Position numbers and translations under genes: made by a program | The notes under the pieces: generated by a model | Told to the model about the DNA's origin: nothing | Database searches by the model: none | What the model saw: only the letters and a program-made list of their open reading frames with translations | Source of the DNA: Pantoea nemavictus | GTDB lineage: Bacteria > Pseudomonadota > Gammaproteobacteria > Enterobacterales > Enterobacteriaceae | Assembly (NCBI RefSeq): GCF_037479095.1 | Contig: NZ_JBBGZW010000001.1 | Span: forward strand, 1,488,001-1,552,000 | Length of the DNA stretch: 64,000 nt | Direction: 5' to 3' | Part shown: positions 38,327-46,714 of the stretch, in pieces | Position numbering within the stretch: position 1 is the stretch's first letter | How the letters are laid out: the number at the start of each line of letters is the position of its first letter

Positions 38327-39796
38327 CTACTCCTCAAAGGGGGTTGCGGGAGCGATCGTTAACAGTTTTAAATTGCTAGCCCACCATCGCGCTGTTTCGA
38401 TAGCATCGCCGCTTATCTCCACCTCTATTGTGGGATCACTGTTAGCCGCCACACTGCCAATATGAAGTAAACAAACCTGTTGTTCTTGTTCGGATAATTC
38501 GTCGTGCTCATAGGCGTTGAAAACATCTCTAAAGCTCACATGCCCCCGATTCTTCAGCCGGTCACTCACCCAATCGCTGCATTTCTTTATGACAGATTCA
38601 GGGATCCCACGCAGGTTGGTTTCAATAGCTACGGGCTGGTCGGTAGGGTCCTGTATCTCATGTGGCAGCGCTTGTTCAAATCTATCAAGATAGAGGTTCA
38701 GCAGCGCCTCAAGGTCAAAGAGGATGTGTCTATCATCATCCTGACTTCGGGGAGCCAGCACGCGTGCGATGAGATCATCTATTTCTTTTTCGACAGTGTC
38801 GGGGGAATGTAACAGCAGTGGTTTAAGTGCACCTTTTTCCAGCGTTTCACGAAAAAGAGTGTTATCTCTGGGAATAATGAGTTTCAGGCGAGCTCGCTCA
38901 AAATCTTTGTTCACATCATGTAAGCAGTCTTGATAGCGCTGAGTAAAAATGCAGACATCGGCAAAAATCTCTTGCGCATTACGCAGCTTATTTAATTTAT
39001 CGGGGTGTAATTCTGAGCGACCATCAACGAGCATTTCCGTAATGGCCGACATCGTGGTCCGAATATGCTCCAGCACTTCCCCAGTCTTGTCAAATGAGTC
39101 ATTAAGTACTGGACGAATATCACGCGCATAGGATGCACTCAAATCACCAGACTGAGCGGCGCGTACTTTCATCCGCATCCCAATCAGATATTGCTCTAGT
39201 TGCCTCTGAGTTGACTGAATCTGATGCACGGCCTTGTCGATCTCACCGCGACGGATGGTTTTTAACGTGCGCCAGGCCAGAATAGCCGCGCGTTCAATCG
39301 GCGTTTCATCCAAACGGAGGGTATAGAACAGCATTCCTTCATCGGTCAGTGACCAGAGAATTACATCTGAGCCGGATAGCTGGTCGTAGCGGACCAGACG
39401 GACTATCTGTTCTTCGGAATGCGTTCGTTGCTTGAAGTCGTAATAACGGAGACGGAAAGGGTCTTTAATCGATGCAAAAATCTTGCTGGCAACCTGCGCG
39501 TAGGCCGAGGCTTCTTGTCCCGGATAAGCTTCATTTAGGTGCCCAACCAGGCATAACTCCGCTTCTTTCCGCGTCATACCGGGTTGGCGCTCGCGGTCAG
39601 CATAATAAAGCATCGCGTCAAAGAGATGCATGATAGCCGCCAGCGCATCAAGCTCGACGCCTTCCCAAGGATTGCGCTGTAGGGTGCGATAGATTGAATC
39701 CAGCGTACGCACGACCAGCAATGCATGAGACTGGATAGTCAGCTCGCGGCGTGCCATGGATTCATTACGAGCCTGCTCCAAAAACTCTAGCGACAT
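38327..39796 (-). CDS. jetA: Wadjet-like JetA, kleisin (MukF-type) subunit
   Basis: 489 aa. Mostly helical: an N-terminal winged-helix-like part (residues about 1-110), a central coiled coil (about 180-300), and a C-terminal winged helix (about 410-480). It links the two SMC heads in MukF-like complexes. The start at Met-Ser-Leu-Glu is preceded by AGGGAG with ideal spacing; a longer ORF extends to 39850 through the promoter and was rejected. First gene of a four- or five-gene operon whose promoter overlaps a palindrome. Confidence 0.8.
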   Translation of the reverse strand: MSLEFLEQARNESMARRELTIQSHALLVVRTLDSIYRTLQRNPWEGVELDALAAIMHLFDAMLYYADRERQPGMTRKEAELCLVGHLNEAYPGQEASAYAQVASKIFASIKDPFRLRYYDFKQRTHSEEQIVRLVRYDQLSGSDVILWSLTDEGMLFYTLRLDETPIERAAILAWRTLKTIRRGEIDKAVHQIQSTQRQLEQYLIGMRMKVRAAQSGDLSASYARDIRPVLNDSFDKTGEVLEHIRTTMSAITEMLVDGRSELHPDKLNKLRNAQEIFADVCIFTQRYQDCLHDVNKDFERARLKLIIPRDNTLFRETLEKGALKPLLLHSPDTVEKEIDDLIARVLAPRSQDDDRHILFDLEALLNLYLDRFEQALPHEIQDPTDQPVAIETNLRGIPESVIKKCSDWVSDRLKNRGHVSFRDVFNAYEHDELSEQEQQVCLLHIGSVAANSDPTIEVEISGDAIETARWWASNLKLLTIAPATPFEE

Positions 39797-39821
39797 AGCA
39801 TTCTCCCTAAGTAACAGGGCC

Positions 39822-39850
39822 ACTATAGTATGGCAAAATAATTTACGCAA
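39822..39850 (-). promoter_or_regulatory. Likely jetA promoter
   Basis: On the minus strand TTGCGT (39850-39845) and TATAGT (39827-39822) with exactly 17 bp between; transcription would start about 20 bp before the jetA SD. Confidence 0.6.
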
Positions 39851-39861
39851 AGAAACTTTGC
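39847..39861. promoter_or_regulatory. Palindromic operator over the jetA -35 box
   Basis: GCAAAG-AAA-CTTTGC, perfect 6-bp arms, overlaps the -35 of jetA in the jetA/WYL-gene divergent region. It is the obvious candidate site for the neighbouring WYL regulator; binding is inferred. Confidence 0.6.
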
Positions 39862-39971
39862 CTAATTTTTTAAAATTGCAATGTTATTTGTTTTGAAGTA
39901 GTTCACCTCCTATACTGAATCCATACATCGGATTGCCAATAATTAACCTGCAAAGACAAAACAATACTGGT

Positions 39972-40865
39972 ATGTATTACTCAACGTTTCTTGAGAAACA
40001 CAAAACATCCCTCAGCCACGCACAGTGGTTGCGCTTGCGCTATATCGAGCGCCAGCTACTGTGGGAGCGAAAAGTCACTTCACGCATGATTGCTGAAGAG
40101 TTTGGTGTCTCAGCGCAGCAAGCCCGTACCGACGTACGAACCTACCTTGAGGTAGCGCCAGGTAATGCTTTCGAACAAGGAGGCGGCCGAAAGGGATATT
40201 TTCCCAGTGAGACGTTTGTGCCTGTTTTACTAGGAGACAACGACCTAATATGGCGTGCGACGGCCGAGTTTCAATCGCCACAAACGGCTCACGCGCAGGA
40301 AATTCCACTCATACATCGCGCAGTGAATAGCCGCACACTGGCAATTTTTTTGTCAGCGATCGAGCTGCGGGGCCAAGTGCAAGTAGTCTATGCGTCAATG
40401 GAAAACCCTGAAGGCACGTTCCGTACACTGACCCCTACGATTATTATTACCGTCAATGGCCGTCAGCATGTACGTGCCTATGACTGGGACAGTTCTACGT
40501 TTAAGGACTTTATTTTGGCGCGATTTCTGGGCTTACCGGAACTGATTGTCCCAGCTGCAGCCCCACCGCGTGAAGACACTTCGTGGGAGATCGCGATCCC
40601 TGTACGTTTTATTGTCAACCCAGCTCTAAGCGAGGCGCAGCAAAAAGTGATTGAGCGAGACTACATACTTGAACCACGTGAGTTCACTATTCGCGCACCG
40701 ATGATTTTTTATTTGTGCCCCGAAAACAATCTGCCTAAAACCGATGATGAATTTGCTCAGGCTACAGATCCCAGTGGTCAAGGCCCCTTTGTCTATCCAA
40801 TTCTTGCTGTGCATACCCAAACAGGTGAGCCTATTCACAAATACCGCCATGCAGGCGAGAGATAG
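39972..40865 (+). CDS. WYL-domain (BrxR/CapW-like) transcriptional regulator
   Basis: 297 aa from the ATG at 39972; a TTG at 39933 would add 13 residues. The N-terminal winged helix-turn-helix has W-L-R-L-R-Y-I-E-R-Q-L-L-W-E and F-G-V-S-A-Q-Q-A-R-T-D (residues about 20-60). A central WYL-like beta domain (Q-V-V-Y-A-S-M near 140, H-V-R-A-Y-D-W near 175) and a C-terminal WCX-type dimerisation part follow. Related proteins control CBASS and BREX loci and derepress on a nucleic-acid or DNA-damage signal. Divergent from jetA, so it probably represses the SMC operon. Confidence 0.85.
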   Translation: MYYSTFLEKHKTSLSHAQWLRLRYIERQLLWERKVTSRMIAEEFGVSAQQARTDVRTYLEVAPGNAFEQGGGRKGYFPSETFVPVLLGDNDLIWRATAEFQSPQTAHAQEIPLIHRAVNSRTLAIFLSAIELRGQVQVVYASMENPEGTFRTLTPTIIITVNGRQHVRAYDWDSSTFKDFILARFLGLPELIVPAAAPPREDTSWEIAIPVRFIVNPALSEAQQKVIERDYILEPREFTIRAPMIFYLCPENNLPKTDDEFAQATDPSGQGPFVYPILAVHTQTGEPIHKYRHAGER

Positions 40866-41358
40866 CCCTTCTGTTTGCTAATTTATTGCCATGCGCTGTT
40901 ACTGTGAGGATGATGGCCTAGAGATTGCTCTGATAGAAATCATGGCCATAAATTAGGTCATCCATTACGTGTTCATGTGCTCTAGCGGAGACACAGCGCC
41001 TGAACGTACATAGTGAACTCGCTTTACTGAAGTAAATGTAAAGCGGCAGCTTTCCTTCAAGCCACGTTTAAATGAAAACGTCGACATCAACACCGGAACG
41101 AGATGAAGTTTCCTCCACAGTGAAAAAATATTGCGACATATCTTTCCCCTCCCCCCATGACAGAGTGATGATTGCACATATTTTACACGTAACTTAATAA
41201 TTCATCAGTACTTTTACCAAGGTCTGGAAATCGTGGCGCATCTGATTAATCCCCCCTAGGAAACCCAAGTTCCCCTTGGTAAACGACCAACAAATAACAG
41301 CCTTGCGGGCCCCCCCTACCCGAACTAGAATCATGACTCAAACAATGAGGCTTTCCAC
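40866..41358. other. Intergenic region with no supported gene
   Basis: Only short ORFs with poor composition. The stretch 41240-41330 has runs of C (CCCCCC at two places) and a CCAAG-TTCC-CTTGG-type hairpin, but no clear function. Confidence 0.4.
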
Positions 41359-41517
41359 ATGACAAAAAAAACAGCACATACTCAGATCACTAAAACTCAA
41401 ATCTATCGTGCCGTTGCCAGCTCAACCGCGATCGAAACCGGTGCTTCTGTGCAAAAAATTGAGCAGCAACTGAAACAAAATCAGGCACAGGCGAAAGCCG
41501 TCGGCCTCGCCCGTTAA
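41359..41517 (+). CDS. Small protein convergent with fic (possible Fic antitoxin)
   Basis: 52 aa with SD GAGG eight bases before the ATG. Lys/Gln-rich helical protein. The segment A-V-A-S-S-T-A-I-E-T-G (residues 18-28) resembles the inhibitory helix motif (S/T)-x3-E-(G/N) of VbhA/YhfG-type Fic antitoxins, but Thr follows Glu instead of Gly/Asn. It overlaps the 3' end of fic by 4 bp on the opposite strand. Known antitoxins of this class precede fic in the same operon, so this role is a hypothesis; coding itself is likely from the SD and codon pattern. Confidence 0.5.
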   Translation: MTKKTAHTQITKTQIYRAVASSTAIETGASVQKIEQQLKQNQAQAKAVGLAR

Positions 41518-42128
41518 TCTGGCAAGATATCACTCACCAATTGCATCATAGGGCTATAGTTCCCTGATACGCCTGCCTGTATTGCCTTGAAGTAAAACGC
41601 CTTGTGCTCATCCCACAGGCTATAATCAAGTAAGCCATTCCCTGCCAGAACCGACAGCACATCGCAAAGTAGCCGCGACAGACGCCCGTTACCTTCTCTG
41701 AATGGGTGGATCAAAATAAACTCCACATGGCATTCAGCCAGATAACTTACCAGCTCCAGACGAGCCAGGGATTTGAGCTCACCAGACCGAGAAAGAAACT
41801 GCCTCTCGAAACCATCAAGAAGCAGCGGAATCCTGTCGGCAGCAGCAAACTGGAAACCGTCCTTAGTTAAGTTGGCATTACGCAGCCTCCCCGCCCAGTC
41901 GTACACATTCCCCAGCCATTGACGATGCCAGCCGTTGATATGCTCAAAAGCCAGCGCCGCTGGCGGCTGGCCTTCGATAAATAGCTGTTCATAAAGCATC
42001 AGCAGCAGGCCAGACTCCAGTGCCTCCATTTCCTGCTCATCAGTAATCCCTAACTTATTAGCCAGCACCAGGTCTCCAGAGCCCGGTTGATACCGCTCTT
42101 CAGCTGAATTAAGCTCATATTTTGCCAA
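41514..42128 (-). CDS. Fic-domain AMPylase-type toxin
   Basis: 204 aa from TTG at 42128 (SD GGAG eight bases upstream); another in-frame TTG at 42146 would add six residues. The catalytic loop H-P-F-R-E-G-N-G-R-L near residue 140 is complete (His plus the Mg/phosphate anion-hole residues), preceded by the F-x-G-x-x-Y-D-W-A-G-like N-V-Y-D-W-A-G-R-L-R flap region. Fic proteins transfer AMP or other nucleotides to target Tyr/Ser/Thr. No internal (S/T)-x3-E-(G/N) motif is visible, so a separate antitoxin is expected (class I). Confidence 0.88.
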   Translation of the reverse strand: MAKYELNSAEERYQPGSGDLVLANKLGITDEQEMEALESGLLLMLYEQLFIEGQPPAALAFEHINGWHRQWLGNVYDWAGRLRNANLTKDGFQFAAADRIPLLLDGFERQFLSRSGELKSLARLELVSYLAECHVEFILIHPFREGNGRLSRLLCDVLSVLAGNGLLDYSLWDEHKAFYFKAIQAGVSGNYSPMMQLVSDILPD

Positions 42129-42152
42129 GCTCTTATCTCCGCCCAAACAAGT

Positions 42153-43516
42153 TCACAACGTTGTTTTCCTGCTGCTGCAGATAGTTGTTAACCCGGTTTT
42201 ACCAGATCTCAAGCGTCCTGCGTTTTCTGTCAGGTAATCATAACGATCATAGTGTTTCGAGCTAACGTCGTTCAAAGCGTGGCTCTGGATACGATCGCGG
42301 ATCTCTTTACTGATCCCCGCCTCTCCTATTAGCGTTTTACAGGTGCGACGTAAATCTCGCGCCGTGAAAACTGTAAACTCAGGACTAAAGGCCCGGAAAT
42401 ACATGATGGAACGTGCCAGGCTATCAGTGCGTACCGGTCGTCCACCGTTGGTAGAAAGCGGGAAGATATAGGGACTGCTGCTTTCCTTAGTCAGCTCTTT
42501 CACTGAGGCTAATTCTTTAGTGCCGATTCAGTCAGCGGGATCAGGTGCTCACGCTTGTTTTTCGATACATCAGCTATGACCAATAACGTCTTGTGCTGCC
42601 AGTCAATCGCGCTCCACTGGCTGGCAATCATTTCAAACGGGCGCTGCCCGCCAGCATAAACACAGAAGCGGATAAGGTGCTGCATCAACGGCCCAACGTT
42701 AGTGGCCTGAGCGAACTCCTCCATGACTAAACGTAGCTCCTTCAGTGTTAACCAAGTATCTCCGACTTTTTCCGCCGCTGATTGCTTCGGGATAGCTGAT
42801 ACCGGATTAACTTCAAACCCGAACGTAATGCCCACGCTGGTATTCATCGGATTGTTATCGGCTTTAAGGCCGTAGATGAATGCAGCCATCAGGTAGTAAC
42901 GAATTCGGTTTGCATGGACCACCGCATCACGCTGGATGATGCCAGATAAGATCGTTTTGATCTGTAATGGCGTGACATCCTTCGCTTTGGTCTCACCAGG
43001 GATGACTGAATAGCACTCTTTTTCAAGACGTTTCAGTACATCGGCACATGTCCGCTTATTGTCGAGCTTCATCTTATTGATGTAACCATGCACCAGCTCT
43101 TTAAACGATCCCTGCGAGCGATGAAGCTGCATGATGTGCTGCTCGGCCAGGCGTTGTTGCTCAAGTTCTTGTTGCGGCTCTTTTCCTTCAATAATCCAGG
43201 CTCCGTACTTTTTCGCCAGCTCATTGGCCGTCACCAGTTTCATCTCATGCCAGATGCACAACTGGATGAACTTCTCTTTCTTCCCTTTCTCAACGTAATA
43301 ACGGAAATAAAAAACCTTGCTGCCTGAAGGCTGAACCTTAACACCAAGCCTGCCGGTGCCACGTTGAGCGCTGTTGCTCCACACGTAGTACGCCGTGCTT
43401 TTTGTCTTCAATCCACGTATAGCAGTCTCGGTAAGATTAGCGGCCGTAAATCCACCTTTATAAGGATGATATAATGAGGATATCAGGCAACCAAACAGGA
43501 ACAAAATAAACATCAT
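42153..43516 (-). pseudogene. Tyrosine recombinase (P4-type integrase) with a frameshift
   Basis: The 5' frame (43516-42509) encodes the N-terminal DUF4102 arm-binding region (R-G-L-K-T-K, Y-Y-V-W-S-N), SAM-like domain and catalytic Arg (G-G-Q-R-P-F-E-M) and Lys (V-S-K-N-K-R-E-H). The frame then stops at 42509. The 3' frame (42503-42153) continues with A-R-D-L-R-R-T, I-Q-S-H-A-L and the nucleophile K-H-Y-D-R-Y. Adding one base in the A-run at 42516-42518 restores one ORF through E-L-A-S-V-K. Its start is uncertain because the region before G-G-F-T-A-A-N is not typical. It adjoins attR. Confidence 0.9.
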
Positions 43517-43589
43517 AAATTATTGATTATATTCAATTAAAAACACAATCAGAGCCTAATTCGAACAATTAAAAACATGCCAATTCTAT

Positions 43590-43640
43590 GACTCATAATC
43601 GCTTGGTCGCTGGTTCAAACCCAGCAGGGGCCACCAAATT
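43590..43640 (+). repeat. attR, second copy of the tRNA 3' half
   Basis: Identical over 51 bp to 24666-24716, including the CAT anticodon, T-arm, acceptor 3' strand and CCA, without the tRNA 5' half. Confidence 0.92.
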
Positions 43641-43664
43641 TAGTAATGTAAATCATGCTATTAA

Positions 43665-43690
43665 GCCACCTCTTTAAAGGTGGCTTTTTT
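43665..43690 (+). terminator. Terminator beyond attR
   Basis: GCCACC/GGTGGC stem with an 8-nt loop and TTTTTT, similar to 24741-24764 and at the same distance from the att core. It is followed by TGGCGA repeats at 43706 and 43717. Confidence 0.8.
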
Positions 43691-43748
43691 GTTTGTAACC
43701 CAAAGTGGCGATTAAATGGCGACCCGTTCTCTAAAGCGTATCTGAGTA

Positions 43749-44453
43749 TCAATCCCGCTCCAACTCACTCACCTGCCATCTTACCGAGCTCACGCCTTTC
43801 TCCAGGCTAATACGGCTCACCAGGCTCTCAAGCTGATCGGTTAATGTCGGATTTCCCATCACCTCCGCATTAACCTCCATACGATGTGGTGGATCCATGT
43901 CTTCACTATGTAGTGATTGCAGACGTAAGCCGCTGCCACCCAGCGTATGCAGCATCAGGCTGCGTACCTGAACTTCGTCTTGTGCCAGACAGATGATTTG
44001 CACTTTATAGTGCTGTATCGCTTCGGCGGCTGAGACGATGGTTTGGCGGTTAATGCCAAGCGCCAACTCGCGCAACAGGATATTGGCGCACAGGATCACC
44101 ATGCAGCCAATGGTTGCCTCCAACAGTAGTCCCATGCTGCACAGCACGCCAACAGCAGCCGTGCACCATAAGGTTGCGGCGGTATTTAATCCGCGGATGT
44201 TCAGGCCATCACGCATGATCACGCCACCGCCGAGAAAGCCGATCCCGGAGACGACATAAGCCGCAACCCGCGATGCATCAGTTGCGATGCCGGGTACGCT
44301 TTGCGTCATCAAAACAAAGAGACATGCGCCGGTGCTAACGAGCGCATTGGTGCGCAGTCCAGTCATACGTTGACGTAACTGACGCTCGCAGCCAATTAAC
44401 GCACCCAACACCAACGCGACGGTGACGCGCAGTAAAAAGATTTTCCAATCCAT
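43749..44453 (-). CDS. mgtC: MgtC/SapB family membrane protein
   Basis: 234 aa. The N-terminal half has several transmembrane helices with the family motif G-C-E-R-Q-L-R-Q-R-x-T-G-L-R-T near residue 20 and G-G-G-V-I-M-R near 75; the C-terminal soluble ACT-like domain follows (about 145-234). MgtC modulates the F-type ATPase and acid/Mg adaptation in Salmonella; here an mgtB partner is not next to it. ATG at 44453 has SD GGAGTGAGG; a GTG at 44465 is less good. The leader is long and structured. Confidence 0.88.
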   Translation of the reverse strand: MDWKIFLLRVTVALVLGALIGCERQLRQRMTGLRTNALVSTGACLFVLMTQSVPGIATDASRVAAYVVSGIGFLGGGVIMRDGLNIRGLNTAATLWCTAAVGVLCSMGLLLEATIGCMVILCANILLRELALGINRQTIVSAAEAIQHYKVQIICLAQDEVQVRSLMLHTLGGSGLRLQSLHSEDMDPPHRMEVNAEVMGNPTLTDQLESLVSRISLEKGVSSVRWQVSELERD

Positions 44454-44760
44454 AATAGACCTCACTCCGCAGCATTTAAGAGTGCGGAAAAAACACAGGT
44501 TAAAAATGGATTACAGACAGTGCCAATACCGCCGTGAATCAGCAGCATTACGCTAATGAAAGGAGAGATTCAGAAGGATATCTACCGTCTTAACGCGCGG
44601 TTAAGACAGCGTGACGAGAGCTATCTTACCGCAAGAGCCTGTTGTAATCGTTCGGGACTTGTGTCCAATGTCGTTATCCTCTTGAGTAAAAATTCGCCGC
44701 GATTTTAGAGCGCCTTACGCTGCATTGCCAACCGCAAAATCCACTTTGTTTAATTTGGGT
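44454..44760 (-). promoter_or_regulatory. Long structured leader of mgtC
   Basis: About 300 bp with no gene of other function. It contains a perfect inverted repeat GTCTTAAC-GCGCG-GTTAAGAC (44587-44607) and a 28-codon ORF (44548-44462) ending just upstream of the mgtC start without a good SD. Mg/proline-sensing leaders control mgtC in relatives; equivalence here is inferred. Confidence 0.45.
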
Positions 44761-44771
44761 TTATGACGAAA

Positions 44772-44789
44772 AACCCGCCGAAGCGGGTT
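44772..44789 (-). terminator. Terminator of the type I secretion operon
   Basis: On the minus strand AACCCGC-TTCG-GCGGGTT followed by TTTT, just after the outer-membrane factor gene. Confidence 0.85.
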
Positions 44790-44801
44790 AAATGTGCATG
44801 C

Positions 44802-46709
44802 TTATCGTCCCGTCGTCAGCCAACGGCTCAGTGTGCCTGAGTTAGCGTAACCACTGATAATGGCGGCATAACTATCAAAGCGGTTGCTGACCTCACTCAC
44901 CTGGTTGTTATACAGATCGCTTTCAGCACTCAGTACGTCCAGCAATGTGCGGCGACCTAAGTGATACCACTGATCATAAAAGTCTTTGCGGATACGGTCA
45001 GATTCCACGATCAGGTTTTTGTATAGTGTGGCGCGCTCAGCCGTTGAATGCGCATTTTGGTTAGCAGCACGCACGCGGTTTTCCAGATCGCGACGCTGCT
45101 CCTGCACTTGCTGACGGCTCGCCTCGGCGCGCTTAATCGCAGCAATTTCCTGGGCGTTAGTGGAACCACCGCGGAACAAGCCCCAGCTTACGTTCAAACC
45201 GGTTTGCCACGCCTGTTGTCGTCCCAACTGATCTTCGCGCGTGTTTTTGCTTACCGTCCAGTTGAGCTTGGGTAAACCAGAGGCTTTAATCGCCTCGGCT
45301 TCTTTGAACGCTGCACGCTCTTCAGCACTGGCGCGTAAGATCAGAGGATGGACATCCAGGCTGGCCAGCTGGCGATTTAAGTCACCAAACGATAGAGCCC
45401 AATTGTCGCTGGCTGGCAAAGTCACACGGCTATTGCCCATCAGGCGATTCAGGGTGATTTCTACATCACGCGCGCGTGATTCGGCATTTTCCAGGTAGCT
45501 TTGCGCCTGAAGTAAGCGCCCTTTCGCCTGCGTCAATTCACTACGACGTCCCGCATCAGACTGAACAATTCCGCTCAACATCTTGGTCAGATCTGCCATA
45601 CGTGCGAGATATTGCTTACTGATGCTGATAACGTGCTGTTGTTTATTCCATTCAATCAGCGCATTAGTCACCTGCATTGCCAGATCTTCGCGTTGAGCCT
45701 GAACTGACTGCCTTGCCGACGTCACGCGCTCCTCGCGACTTTCGATGGTACGGCTCGTTTGGCCAAAGTCGATAAGGTTGGTCGCCACCGAAACGCCTAA
45801 GGATGGCGTATTGCCCTGGTATTCGTAATTTTTTGTGCCGCTACCAAACTCTTTCGTGGCTGAAGCAGCGCTGACATCAACCTGCGGCCAACGCTGACCT
45901 TTGGCTTCATCAACGCTGGCCTCAGCCGCATCGCCCTGCGCGATATAGGACTTCAACGCCGGGCTGATTCGCCAGGTAATGCGTGCAGCTGAGAGAAACT
46001 TTTGGCGAATTTCACTTTCTGCGACCGTTTCATTCGCCGTGCCACTGAGCATCACCGGCGAGCTTTTCCCTGCCGTATCGCTTGCTACAGACGGGCTGAC
46101 ATAACTGAAATTAGCCGGGGAGCTAGCAGCTGGCGCATAAGACGTAGTCTGCGCAGGTTGCGGCTCTTGCTTAACACTACGCACCGATTGCATCGGATTA
46201 AACGGCTGTGCTTCGGGACGGCGTTGCTCCTCGGTCAGGAAGCCGCCGCCCTGTATCTCCGCAGCATGAGTAGACATGGCCCTGGCTGATGTCGGTGGCT
46301 CAACAACTGCACGTTGTTGGGGGATCTCTGCTACCGCAGGCGGCAACGTTGGCGCAGCTGGCGGCTGAACCTGCTGAATATGAACGGGCGCAGGAGCCTG
46401 CCTTTCAGCAACGATTGGCTGCTGTTTGGGCTGAGATATCATTGGCCGCGCGAAGGTTGGCGCAGATACCGATGGCACGGGTGCTGGCGCAACTGAAACC
46501 GGCGCAGGTAGCGTTCGCGCCGGAGCAACGGGCACCGCTTTCGGAGGTGGCGCAATCGGGCGATGGCCGCTCATCTCCGCAAACATCATCAGCTCACTGG
46601 TGGAATCAGCCATTACATTAACCGCGGGTGCCATCACAACCGCGACACATACGGCAAGCAAAGAGAGATGACGCGCCTGTGTATGGCGCATCTTGTTATT
46701 ATTTTTCAT
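44802..46709 (-). CDS. TolC-family outer membrane factor with Pro-rich N-terminal extension
   Basis: 635 aa. It has a signal peptide (ending near A-D-S, residue 35), then an unusual Pro/Ala/Val-rich region (about residues 50-215), and a TolC-like domain (about 230-630) with two helical repeats (L-S-A-A-R-I-T-W-R-I-S-P at the start, W-Y-H-L-G-R-R-T-L-L-D-V-L-S-A-E near 595). It is the outer-membrane exit of the adjacent LapBC-type system. The extension may cross the peptidoglycan or bind other envelope parts; that is inference. It follows the HlyD gene after 5 bp. Confidence 0.88.
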   Translation of the reverse strand: MKNNNKMRHTQARHLSLLAVCVAVVMAPAVNVMADSTSELMMFAEMSGHRPIAPPPKAVPVAPARTLPAPVSVAPAPVPSVSAPTFARPMISQPKQQPIVAERQAPAPVHIQQVQPPAAPTLPPAVAEIPQQRAVVEPPTSARAMSTHAAEIQGGGFLTEEQRRPEAQPFNPMQSVRSVKQEPQPAQTTSYAPAASSPANFSYVSPSVASDTAGKSSPVMLSGTANETVAESEIRQKFLSAARITWRISPALKSYIAQGDAAEASVDEAKGQRWPQVDVSAASATKEFGSGTKNYEYQGNTPSLGVSVATNLIDFGQTSRTIESREERVTSARQSVQAQREDLAMQVTNALIEWNKQQHVISISKQYLARMADLTKMLSGIVQSDAGRRSELTQAKGRLLQAQSYLENAESRARDVEITLNRLMGNSRVTLPASDNWALSFGDLNRQLASLDVHPLILRASAEERAAFKEAEAIKASGLPKLNWTVSKNTREDQLGRQQAWQTGLNVSWGLFRGGSTNAQEIAAIKRAEASRQQVQEQRRDLENRVRAANQNAHSTAERATLYKNLIVESDRIRKDFYDQWYHLGRRTLLDVLSAESDLYNNQVSEVSNRFDSYAAIISGYANSGTLSRWLTTGR

Positions 46710-46714
46710 GATTA

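Noticed and set aside
39797..39850. Upstream extension of jetA to 39850
   Set aside because: It overlaps the predicted -10 and -35, and the internal ATG has a far better SD.
40965..41177. 70-codon minus-strand ORF between the WYL gene and the small ORF
   Set aside because: No SD, Cys/Arg-rich shadow-like composition, no recognisable domain.
43590..43640. A second tRNA gene at attR
   Set aside because: Only the 3' half is present; acceptor 5' strand and D-arm are missing.
44462..44548. 28-codon ORF as an mgtL/mgtP-like leader peptide
   Set aside because: No SD and only one Pro codon; kept only as part of the leader description.
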